DNA of 64,000 bases from assembly GCA_933228675.1 (NCBI GenBank), contig OW121741.1:77967387-78031386 (forward strand), read 5' to 3'. Source of the stretch: Stomorhina lunata (Eukaryota > Arthropoda > Insecta > Diptera > Rhiniidae). Below the pieces are notes generated by a model. That model had not been told where the DNA came from. It worked only from the letters and a program-made list of their open reading frames with translations, and made no database searches. Of the stretch, positions 36,796 through 46,717 are shown in pieces; position 1 is the first letter of the stretch; the number at the start of each line of letters is the position of its first letter. A program made the position numbers and the translations under genes.

Positions 36796-38378
36796 CAGTG
36801 GTAGAAAATCGTTTGGACGCACCAAATATTTTTTCAAAAATGGGCGAAATTAAAAACTTTTCGATAATATTTTTTATTCTTGTGATTTATTAATTTAAGA
36901 GCTTACAAATAAAGAACAAACTTAAAATATTTTAAGTTTTAAAAAGAAAAAAATAAGAAAAGATGCCATTTTGGTGGGAAATTCGTTTGAACGCACTATT
37001 AAAAAAATAAAAATATCTAATTAATACCGCAGTTTTTTTGGACATTAGTATTTTGTGTGACCACCATCGTTGCGAATAACATCAAATATCCTGTTAGACA
37101 TTGAATCTACTAGTTTTTTCAAGATTTCGATATCAATATTGGACCAACACTCTTTAATTTTAGCTTTAAGATCATTTACGCTGGAAAACTGTCTCCCTTT
37201 TTCATAAACTTTGGACGCAAGAATTCCCCAAAGATTTTCGATTGGGTTACAATCTGGACTGCACGCTGGCCATGGTAATAAATTTATATTTTTGGATGAG
37301 AACCATTCCATACTTTGTCTAGAAACATGAATAGCTGCATTGTCTTGTTGAAAAATGTATTCTGCATCCGGATTGTCATCCAATGCTGTAATTAAGACAT
37401 CGTCTAAAAGCTCCAGGTACATTTGGGAATTCATTCTTGTTGTTATAAAGCATATGGGAAGCTTGAAATTGTAGGAAAATGCTCCCCACACCATAACACT
37501 TCCACCGCCGAAATTTCTCTTAGATCTCACAACATTATTTTGCTCCAAGTCATGCCAATAACAACTGTAGCAGTCTGGACCGTCCAAATTAAATTTTTTT
37601 TCATCAGAAAAGATCACGTTTTTCCACTCATTTGTCCAAGACATATGGGTCTTCGCAAATAAAAGACGCTTTTCCTTATGAACCTTCGTTAAACAAGGTT
37701 TCGATTTAACTTTTTTCCATCTTATGGTGGAAGTGGCATTTAAAACGTTTGCAATTGTTCGATTTGTGACTGGAAGGCTAAGTTTTTCTTTTATTTCACG
37801 GCAAGTTAGTCGATTTTTTGTGGCTTCAAAGCGAACCTGACCCTTTTGCCGCACCGTCAATTTGGAATTACCTTTTGTTGGAGCCTTAATGCCATATTTT
37901 TTGCCCAGTTTTAGAAAGTTTCTTACCACGTTTTCTGAACGATTTATTAACCTGGCAATTTCTCTATTGGATTTTCCGTCTTTTTTTAAATTTTCAATAA
38001 AAATTTTTTCAGATTCATTTAGCCGCTTCCCAGATCCCATTTTTTCACTTCCAACTGTTTTTTTAAGCCTCGATTACTAAATTGATCCAACTTTATTATT
38101 TTTTAGAAAAAACACTTGCTTACGCTCCGAAATTTACTATAAATACTAAAATGTTATTTGCTGCGTCCAAATAAATTTCTCATTTAAAATGCAATAATTT
38201 CGAAAAATAATGCATATTTTTTTTCTTAAAACCGTTAGACACGTTATTGTTTTTGCTTTTGTTACTAGATCGAATAATGTAAACAATAAAACAAAAAAAG
38301 AAGTAAATACAGTAGGAGAAATAATGTAAGAAGAATTTATATTTAAAAAATTAAATGCGGCCAAACGATTTTCTACCA

Positions 38379-38381
<3 letters not shown>
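36796..38381 (-). mobile_element. Tc3-like Tc1/mariner transposon with intact transposase
   Basis: 1586 bp, termini CAGTGGTAGAAAATCGTTTG and its reverse complement, bounded by TA within the (TA)n array of repeat R. It contains a single uninterrupted transposase frame, so it is the youngest-looking insertion in this part of the window. Confidence 0.93.
37045..38040 (-). CDS. Tc3-like transposase, DD34E, intact
   Basis: 331 residues, the usual length for Tc1/Tc3-family enzymes, which cut and paste the element at TA sites. The N-terminal HTH is KSNREIARLINRSENVVRNF (about residues 23-42); a second HTH-like part follows near LTCREIKEKLSLPVTNRTI. Catalytic core: VIFSDEKKFNLDG (D), GGGSVMVWG, IFQQDNAAIHVS (D), and CSPDCNPIENLWG (E), with 34 residues between the second D and E. 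It ends NDGGHTKY before a stop. All key residues are present and termini are matched, so it may be active; expression is not shown by the sequence. Confidence 0.95.
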   Translation of the reverse strand: MGSGKRLNESEKIFIENLKKDGKSNREIARLINRSENVVRNFLKLGKKYGIKAPTKGNSKLTVRQKGQVRFEATKNRLTCREIKEKLSLPVTNRTIANVLNATSTIRWKKVKSKPCLTKVHKEKRLLFAKTHMSWTNEWKNVIFSDEKKFNLDGPDCYSCYWHDLEQNNVVRSKRNFGGGSVMVWGAFSYNFKLPICFITTRMNSQMYLELLDDVLITALDDNPDAEYIFQQDNAAIHVSRQSMEWFSSKNINLLPWPACSPDCNPIENLWGILASKVYEKGRQFSSVNDLKAKIKECWSNIDIEILKKLVDSMSNRIFDVIRNDGGHTKY

Positions 38382-38420
<39 letters not shown>

Positions 38421-39760
38421 GCTATCTCGAAAACGGCTCTAACGATTTTGATAAAATTTGGACAGTGGGTATCTTTTTTGATGTATAGGTCGAAGAAGAA
38501 GGGACTTTTGGAACTTTTACCTCTAAGAGGGTAAAAACGGGTAAAAAGGGGAAAAAATCGAAAACGCTATGTCTCCTAAAGTAATAGGTATAGAAACAAA
38601 ATTAAAATTACGTTTTAAACAGCTTTGAAAATAAGCGGACAGGTGTCTGGTACTTTTTTGAAACTATGTCCGATAGGGGGTAAAAAAGGGTGCAAATAGT
38701 TTTTTTGGCACCTTTTTAACCCACTCTTATATCTTAAACTAAAGAATATAGAAAGAAACTTGGTACTGCAATCAATAGATGTAAAAAAACATGAAACACG
38801 TATTTGGTACTTTTTTGATTTTGGAGCCAAAATGGGTAAAAAAGGGATAAAATGATAACTTAACATCTCCAAAGTATTAGGAATAGGAACATTATACATT
38901 ATGTTAAATGCGTTTTAAAAAAATGTACCGAATTCAATTGGCACCAAAAAAGTACCAAATATACATATGAAACTTTTAGAAATTAGGGAATAAAAAGGGG
39001 GAAAAATTAGTATTATTTTAAACAAATGAATGTTTGTCTGTATGTATGTTCTTTATAGAATAGTAAACTGTGAATTTTATTGTGTTATGCTCTTTAGCGA
39101 AGATGTTGCGGATAAGCTGGCGAAGGTTTCAAAGTTGATAAGACTAATTTCCGACAGATGGCGCCACTGAAAATTACTAAAAATTAATTAAATCGTAAAC
39201 TGTACATTTGATCATGCTATGATCTTTAGCAAAGTTGTAGCGCATGAGCCGACGAAGGCTTTTTAGTTGGTATGAATAATTTCCGACAGGTGGCGCTACA
39301 GAAACTTACTCAAAGTCAATTTATTCGTAATCTGTACATTTAATCATGCTATAATCTTCAGCAAAGTTGTTACGGATAAGCCGAAGAAGGTTTATGAATT
39401 GGAATAAGCAAAGTCCGACAGGTGGCGCCACAGAAAACTACTCAAAATGAATTAAATCGTAAACTGTGCATTTGATCAGACTATAATCTTTAGCAAAGGT
39501 GTTGCGTATGAGTCGACAGAGGTTTCTGTTGATATGAATAATTTCCAAAATTATTCAAAATGAGTTAAACTGTAAACTATGCAAACTATGTGTTGGTCGG
39601 ACAAAATAAATCAAATAATTCAAAATTAACTGAATATTTCTACAATGTATTTCCTCTAAATTTATTTTAGCACTTTATAATATAAAATATATAAAAACTT
39701 TAAAATTTTCCTCAAAATGCTTATCATAAAGCTCCGAGCAAGGCTCGGTCTACCAGGTAC

Positions 39761-40660
39761 TATGATGCTTATTGTTGCAAAATTTAGTGGTCATAAATTT
39801 TAATTTAATAGCTTTTAACTGGCCTTTGCTACATTTTTTTTTTGGTTTCCGGGAGTGTTTTTTATATGAGAGCTATAGTCAAATATGGACCGATTACTAT
39901 TTGATATACTGACCAATAGTTGGATAAAACTTCTCTATTCTAAATTTAGTCGTCATAGCTATTATAATTGCATTCAATTTATCAGCATTAATGTGTTTCC
40001 CGGATCGGGGTTATATGGGAGCTCTAACTAAATGTAAACCGATTTCGTCCATTTTCAATACACAACTTTTTTAAGGCATCGAAATTATTTTTGTAAAATT
40101 TTGTCCTCTAGCTCTTTTTGTTAAGGCGCGATTGTGCTTTTATCTGACGGACAGACGGACATAAACCCCCTTTTCTTTTTATATTTTTGTGTTTCCGTAA
40201 GTTTTTGATATGGGAGCTATGGTCAAATGGTGACCGATTGTGATAAAATTTTGCACACTGGTTGGCATTGACATAAGACTTCCTTGTGCTAAATTTAGTG
40301 GCCAAAGCTATTACAGTTTGTTATTTATTAGCATTAAGGTGTATTTGAAGTAGAATTTAGGTTGTTTCCGTAAGTTTTTTGTATTGGTTAAATGTGAACC
40401 GATTTTGCCCGATTTCAATACCACCATTTTACAAGAAATGAAGAATATTTATGCTTAATTTCAGTGACCTATTGTGGTTTTATCGTGCCGACAACAGACA
40501 GACGGACGGACAGACAGACGGACATCGCTCAATAGTCTTAGCATTTCATAACGATTGAGAATATATGAACTTCAATTTTGGGTTTTGAGCCAATATTAAG
40601 GAAATTACAAACGGAATGACAATCTCAATATACTCCCCATTCTTTTTGATGGTGGGTATA
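39761..40660 (-). mobile_element. Family B copy B5, truncated
   Basis: Reverse-oriented. It enters at TTGCAAAATTTAGTGGTCAT (stem-loop end missing) and finishes with CCCCATTCTTTTTGATGGTG then GGTATA. It abuts repeat R on the left and the duplicated segment on the right. Confidence 0.75.
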
Positions 40661-40964
40661 ACAAGTCACCTGTGCCGAATGACATACTAGCATTGATATT
40701 GAAACAATGCTTATTGACATAAGCTAGCCCACTTCAGCACTCTTTACCAGGGATGGCAAACATGGTTCAATTGTACTTTTTTTAATTCGTATCGAACCTG
40801 ATTGGTACCGTGATACTACCGCGCCCTATTTGATACAATTTTCAATTCTTAATTTGTTACTGTTTATAAAGGGTTAGGTATAGGACTGGAATTTGACATC
40901 TGTCAAACTAAGTTGTTAAACCTATTTTGTTCTTTTCAGTTGAAAGTCTGACATTGACGAAAAT
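40661..40964. repeat. Second copy of the ~120-bp duplicated segment, plus spacer
   Basis: ACAAGTCACCTGTGCCGAAT to CAATTGTACTTTTTTTAATT parallels 35918-36038 but has no insertion. The remaining bases to 40964 hold no gene. Confidence 0.7.
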
Positions 40965-42590
40965 GCATCGCTTAAGTATCACACAGTGCAAACATACTAC
41001 AAAAGTGGTGATTCTTTAACAGCCACATATCGTGCTTTCAGAGGAGATTATGGTTTACATAATTCTCCAATGGGATGCAGTTGTTGCCTGGGTTGCCTGC
41101 TAACAGGTAATAACTGTATTCAATTCCTACTCGCAACTTCTTGTGGTACATCCTGGAAACCTGAGCAACATAGTTAAAACCCGAGTGGGATTCTAAGTCA
41201 GGGCTAACGTGAAAGGGAGCTATCTTGGAGCCATTCCGACGTATTTCATCTAAGGGTCTAAGATGGTAAAGTACGAAACTGTAACATGTTAGTTGCGTCT
41301 ACAAGCGGGCGTCTGTCTGGGATTGAGCGGCTAGCTTTACAAACGTGGCTCTTGTCTTTGGACTCATCATCCATCGACTTAGAACTTACGATGTTTTAAT
41401 CATGGAAAGAAACAACATTACAGAATATACTTCTCCAAGGGGTAATCATGCGAGAAATCCCCCTGCTACGGCAGCTGGCACAAGGATTTTGGAGGTGCCT
41501 TACCTATGCATGAACATCCTGATGAATGAAACCAATACTATCCGAAGAAATCGGACCATGAAACCTAATATAGGCATGAAAAAAAGTTTCATGGAATGAT
41601 GTATGCCTAACATCTCACAATAGAGTCCGATATAAAAGGATGATTGAGGCCCTATGCTTCACTTTGGGTCAAGCATAACAGAAGAAGAATCATTCAACTA
41701 CGCAAGCAATTGGTAAAATTGTGAAGAAATTTGAAGAGACAGGAACGGTTACAAATATTGTAAGGCGTTCCACCAAAAATATCGCTGCTGTAAGTGAAAG
41801 TGTTGCCGAAGAACCGAATGATTCCGATTCGATTCCTAGTCGTGCTCAGGAATTAGGACTGTCCCTACATCCATATAAAGTCCAGCTTACACAACAACTA
41901 AAATCAGCTGACCATTCACAACATCGTAGATACATGGAATGGGTGCTTGAATAACAGGCGGTGGACGGCGATTTTTCGAACAAAATTTTCTTTAACGATA
42001 AAGCACATATCTCACTCGGTGGGTATGTTAATAAACAAAATTGTCGAATTTGGGGTTCTGAGAATACTCAAGTAATCGAAGAGAGGTCATTATATCTAGA
42101 AAAAGTCAGTTTGATGAGCTTTTTGGTTGCAAGGTGTGATTGGACCTTACTGCTTTAAAAACGACGATGGAACGATTGTCACCGTGAATTCAGAGCGTTA
42201 TGGTCATATGATAACCGAATTTTTTGCCTGCTATTAAACAATACGACTTGGAGAATATGTGGTTTCAAAAAGACGGTGTCATATGCCACACAACTCGAGC
42301 GAATATGGCTTTATTGCAAGACACATTTCCTGGCCGCGTAATTTCTCGTCGTGACGATATCAACCGTCCACCAAGATCATGCGATTTGACATCATTAGAT
42401 TTTTTTTGTGGGGCTACGCGAAAGACCGTGTTTATGCAGATATACCTTTAACTCTTAAGCACTTAAAAACCAACATGTGTCAAAAAGTAGTCAAAAATTA
42501 TATCAAAAGAATCAATGCTTGCAACATGTCGCGTGGTGGTCATTTAAATGATGTAGTGTTTCACACATAACATCAACGTTCAAACTTTTT
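40965..42590 (+). pseudogene. Decayed Tc1/mariner DD41D-type transposase, split by an RTE derivative
   Basis: N-terminal QTYYKSGDSLTATYRAFRG (40987 on), then the RTE insertion 41071-41699, then QAIGKIVKKFEETGTVTNIV, RAQELGLSLHPYKVQLTQQL, FFNDKAHISLGGYVNKQN (first D kept, DEAH changed to DKAH), WFQKDGVICHT (second D) and PRSCDLTSLDFF (third D). Forty-one residues lie between the second and third D, the DD41D spacing reported in insects (rosa/VISITOR type). Stops at 41952 and frameshifts near 42110, 42225 and 42410 disable it. Relatives at 18425 and 57811. Confidence 0.8.
41071..41699 (+). mobile_element. RTE-clade LINE deletion derivative, copy 2
   Basis: Starts TGGGATGCAGTTGTTGCCTG like the 9393 copy, carries the same 5' leader to GGCATGAAAAAAAGTTTC, then jumps to the family 3' end (CGATATAAAAGGATG-like, GAGGCCCTATGCTTCACT, CATAACAGAAGAAGAA). 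Endonuclease and RT are both absent, so the deletion is larger than in the first derivative and has a different junction. No clean target duplication found. Confidence 0.82.
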
Positions 42591-42592
42591 AA

Positions 42593-43043
42593 TAAGCAAG
42601 TAAGAATGTGCTATAGTCGGTCAAGCCCGACCATACGATACCCTTCACCACTAATATCAAAGATGTTCTTTTTCCTGTATAAAGACATTTGCTTAATTTT
42701 GCCATCATACAAACATTTTCTCCAAACTTATATATTTAAGCTGTTTCAGTCATTTAGACATATATGAGAACTAGGATCAAATGTGGAGCGATTATCTCGA
42801 AATTTAGCAAATTGATTACAGAATTAAAAACAAGCTCAAAATTCTCAATTTTTTCAGATTTACGAGCGTTTTAGTGATTTTTGTCTCATTTAGTGCGTTT
42901 TGATAGAAGAGTTTGTATGGGAGCTATGATCAAATGTGGACCGATTTCAAGGACATTTGGTGATGTCGGTTTATATATTTGTTTTAAATTTCATAAAAAA
43001 TATTGATATTTGTGGCCAAAATATCAATTCTGGGAAGTGGTAC
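42593..43043 (-). mobile_element. Family A copy A7, 3' part
   Basis: Reverse-oriented: CAAGTAAGAATGTGCTATAG, the GTCGGTCAAGCCCGAC stem-loop, then CGATACCCTTCACCAC. Interrupted at AGTGGTAC (43036-43043) by the element 43044-44596. A further short piece of A7 resumes at 44597 and runs to about 44665. Confidence 0.78.
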
Positions 43044-44596
43044 TAAACGTCTGCAAGAGTATACAATATTGTTCATCAAAAACGAATACACCATAGTAGT
43101 ACTCAATACTTGTAGTATAAATGACAGAATGAGTGTAACCGATATTGTCTGCTTTTGTTTTTGCTCATCCACTCTACCCACAAAGTCAGTAACTGATGCT
43201 TTTGCTTATAAGTTGAGAAAGATACATTTATCTGTTTACAACTGTTTTTTGTTCCAAAATACTTAGATAACTATAAGTATTTATGAGTATTTCGAATAAC
43301 TTGTGTTCTATGTTGAAATACAAACAAAACATTTTTCAGTGTTTGTGTGTACATATTTTAATTGACTATAAAAATGAATAATATAGAAATAAAAGAAAAA
43401 AAATGTCAAAAGAATATAAAATTAGTGAAATAAAGGGACGGAGTAAAATTTTTTTAAGAATTGAAAGTTTTTAAATCCTATAATAATAAGAAATTTTTTA
43501 AAAACAAGAAATTTTTTAAAAATTTCATATAAAAATAAAAAAAATTAAAAATTTCCTAAAAAATTGAAAAAAAAAAAATTAAAAATTTCCTACAAAAACA
43601 AGAAATTTTTTAAAAATTTTCTATAAAAATTAAGGAAAAATTTTCTTTTAAATTAAAAAAAAAATTCTATCAGATAAGAAATTTTTGATTTTTTTTTATA
43701 AAAATAAGAATTTTTTTTTAAATTCCCTGTAAAAATAAGAATTTTTTCAAATTTTTTTTATAAAAATAAGAATTTTTTTTTAAATTTCCTATAAAATTAG
43801 AAATTTTAAAAAAGTTCCTATGAAAATAAGAAATTTTTTAAAAACTTCCTATAAAAATAAATAAAAATTAAAATTTTCTGCAAAATTAAGAAATTTTTGA
43901 ATAATTTCCTATAAAAATAAGAAATATTGAATTTCCTTTAAAAAAAATTTAAAAAATTTTATATAAAAATAAAAAAACAAAATCAAAAATTTTCTATGAG
44001 GATAAGAAATTTTTGAAAAACTTCCTGTAAAAATAAGATATATTTTTTTTAATTTTATATGAAAATAAGAAATTTTTTAAAAATTTCCTATAAAAATAAC
44101 AAAAAATAAAATTTCCTATAAAATTAAGAAATTTTTGAAAAATCTTGTATTAAAATAAGAAATTTTTGAAAAATTTCCTATATAAAATAAGATATTTTTG
44201 AAAAATTTCCTATAAAAAGAAGAAATTTTTAAAAGATTTCTCACAAAAATAACAAATTTTTGAAAAAACTCCTACAAAAACAACAAAGTTTTGAAAAAAA
44301 AAGTATTAAACTAATCGAATGTCGTTTTTAGTTTTTATTTTATCCTATAAGTAAACTTCATACGACATACTATAAGTTATCTATTGTATAACCACTAATA
44401 CTCATTCCATCCATTTTGCAAAACTATAGGAAAATAAATATGTTATTCTCATTGTCTTTTTACCCACTCAGACTTACTTAGTGGGAGAATACAACAATAC
44501 TCACTTATAACAAAAAACTTAACTACTCATCAATACACACTCAAAATGATAAAACACAGAAATGGATATACACGGATGGAACTATGCAGATGTTTA
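43044..44596. mobile_element. Non-autonomous element with 8-bp target duplication and satellite payload
   Basis: Flanked by a perfect 8-bp duplication AGTGGTAC (43036-43043 and 44597-44604) inside family A copy A7. Termini TAAACGTCTGCA and TGCAGATGTTTA are inverted repeats with one mismatch. About half of it (43480-44290) is a degenerate ~30-bp array like CCTATAAAAATAAGAAATTT plus TTGAAAAATTT. No transposase. An 8-bp duplication fits hAT-type transposition, but the TAAAC end is not the usual hAT terminus. Confidence 0.78.
43480..44290. repeat. ~30-bp AT-rich tandem array
   Basis: Degenerate tandem repeat of AAATTTCCTATAAAAATAAG followed by AAATTTTTTA. Same period and composition style as the 14510-16700 array but a different unit (lacks CTATAG and ACG). 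Confidence 0.85.
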
Positions 44597-45117
44597 AGTG
44601 GTACCATAAATAATGAACCGATTTCGTCGAATTTCAATAGCCATGGTACAACTATCAAAAAATGATCTGTGCCAAATTTCATTTATGATACCTCCCATAG
44701 GTCCTACTTCCCAGAATTGATATTTTGGCCACAAATATCAATTTTTTTTAATGAAATTTAAAACAAATATGTAAACCAACATCACTGTACCAAATGTCCT
44801 TGAAATCGGTCCACATTTGACCATAGCTCCCATAAAGATAATTTAATGAAATTTGGCACAAGCTCGAATTTTGGCCCAAGGATGATGTCTATACTTTTTG
44901 GGTGAAATCGGATTACTATTTCGGGTACCTCCCATAGGGATGCCTTCCCGGAATAGAGTTTTTGGTCCTTTACCACAAATTTACTCGTAATTATAATTTA
45001 TTTACTCGTAAATATAATTCCCCGACAACATTTCAATTGGAACAAGGGGTACTTCTCTCAGACAATGAGCTGCATCCGATTCTATTTTTAGACTAATTGA
45101 AAGGGACCTATGTTTTA
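44597..45117. mobile_element. Family A debris in opposed orientations
   Basis: 44597-44665 continues copy A7 in reverse; at CCAAATTTCATTTATGATAC the orientation flips and 44667-44833 reads forward (CCTCCCATAGGTCC, TTGACCATAGCTCCCATA). 44835-45117 is an older forward family A-like stretch (GAAATTTGGCACAAG, CCTCCCATAGGGATG). No genes. Confidence 0.6.
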
Positions 45118-45318
45118 AGGCCGACTCCGAACGGTAAATGCATTAGTTAGAGAAGTTGTACATAGCCTAATACTCAATAACCAGTGGCTAGCTGAGTTAT
45201 GAGGTGAACCGCCGCTTTTTTGAAAAGTTATATTTTCAAGTGGGTCAGGCCGGGGATCGAACTTAGACCTCGGTATGCTAGGCGGATGACTAACCTGCTA
45301 TACCACGGCGGTTCAGAT
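45118..45318 (-). repeat. tRNA-derived SINE, copy 2
   Basis: On the minus strand the head reads GTGGTATAGCAGGTTAGTCA then TCCGCCTAGCATACCGAGGT and B box GTTCGATCCCC. TGGTATAGCAGGTTAG fits the A box. The tRNA-unrelated body (TTTTCAAAAAAGCGGCGGTT then CACCTCATAACTCAGCTAGC) matches the copy at 28708-28876 and includes CCGTTCGGAGTCGG at its far end. The B box is intact, so this is the better-preserved copy. Confidence 0.72.
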
Positions 45319-45708
45319 CAGTGTACCTAATTTTGTAGGAATCGGCCCATATTTGCCCATACCTCTTATACAAGACACATTCTCAAAAGACGTTTATATA
45401 CACATAAAAGCACAAAAACTTTTATAACTCTAAAGATAAATGCATTTGATTACTAAAACTTGCACAGATAAATATTTTGTATATATAAACCAATTTGGTA
45501 ACAATCGGGCCACAATTGACCCTAGCTCTCATATCAGGCCCTTAGACGGAAATGATATAAATCTCGAAATTTTGAAAAAAAATGTGTGTCTGTATGTATG
45601 TCTCTAAGACATAACGAAAACTTGTTAAATTGTTGGTACATATTTGACCTTAGAAGTGAAGGGTATGATATAGTCGGGCTTGACCGACTATAGCTTTTCT
45701 TACTTGTT
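45319..45708 (+). mobile_element. Family A-like 3' end, degenerate (A8)
   Basis: Forward body units (GGCCCATATTTGCCCATACC, TTGACCCTAGCTCTCATAT) ending with GAAGTGAAGGGTATGATAT then GTCGG-GCTTGA-CCGAC and TTCTTACTTGTT at 45708. Confidence 0.68.
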
Positions 45709-46647
45709 AAGTTATGAGATAAAAAAAAATTGTGTATGCCCCATTGTGCAATGCCGTAGATTCCTACATATGTAAAAAAAACTGACAATTTTTAAAAACA
45801 TATTTTTTTACACTTTTAATAAATTTGTTTACTCATATCTTGTTCTCCTACATCTTTTACTTTTATTGTGTCGGTCTCACCGAAAGCAAATCACTATGAC
45901 TTTGTACAAAATTTTGTTGTTACTTATTCCACAATAATTCGTTTATAATACAATTTTTCTTATGTTAACAAAAATTCATTGTCTTTTTGCTTTTTTTTAC
46001 AAATTTTTATAAACACTTGTCTTGTTTATCTTAATTTTGTATGAATTTTAATTTTTATTCCCAAAAATTAAAAAAAAAATTTTTTACTGTTTCTTTTGTT
46101 GCTTGAACATGATTTTGCATCTTTTCGATTTGAATTAAAATTTTTTCGAACAAGTGTGGGAATTAACGGAAATTGTTAAATTATTTCTGGTTTATTTAAA
46201 AATCACTTCATAGTTGGCATAAAACCTACATTGTAAAAGTGATTAGTACTTGAGATTTATAATTTTGGCAATCTTAACTTTTTGAGTTTTGTCAGTTTTG
46301 ATCATTTAAGTTCAACTTAAGCCTACAAGCAGAAGAAATAGTCTGTTAAGCTAAGTCTTATATCGCATTATATGTAGACCGGTCTTATTTTTCTTCTATG
46401 ACTATGACAAAACATCTCCTTTTTAAACTACACATTTGTTTACAAGGAGATGTATCTTAGGAACTATTTAGTAGTGTCTTGCGTCTTCATGTACTTATGG
46501 CTCGATTGTGTATTTCAAGCCAATCTGCCATTAAGTCTCGGGATTTTGTTTTCCTACATCTAATATCTGCCATGGATTCCCGCAGATCTCTCAGTAAATT
46601 ACTATTTATTCTATGTAAACACACCAGAGAACTATAGAGTTGTAAGA
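45709..46647. other. No gene recognised
   Basis: AT-rich, with a somewhat less AT-rich stretch at 46370-46640, but no frame or motif that I can support. Confidence 0.55.
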
Positions 46648-46717
46648 GTTGGGACCAGCGTTGCCGTTTTGTGTACTTCTAACCAAAATTGGTTACTTTT
46701 TTCCATAGTGTGTACAT

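Larger units (their letters stand above)
36749..39760. repeat. Repeat R, copy 2 (inverted), split by a Tc3-like transposon
   Basis: Reverse complement of copy 1 from its inner end (ATCTTATATTCTTAAACG) through the TA microsatellite, interrupted at 36796-38381, then on to CCGAGC-AAG-GCTCGG and ACCAGGTAC. The ~130-bp units are present between about 39080 and 39560, with three GGTGGCGC/ATGGCGCC cores where copy 1 shows four. The CCGAGCAAGGCTCGG hairpin near the end may be a terminal structure. Confidence 0.82.

Noticed and set aside
43480..44290. CRISPR-like or regularly spaced array
   Set aside because: Units are contiguous, AT-rich and degenerate with no spacers. The sequence is eukaryotic.
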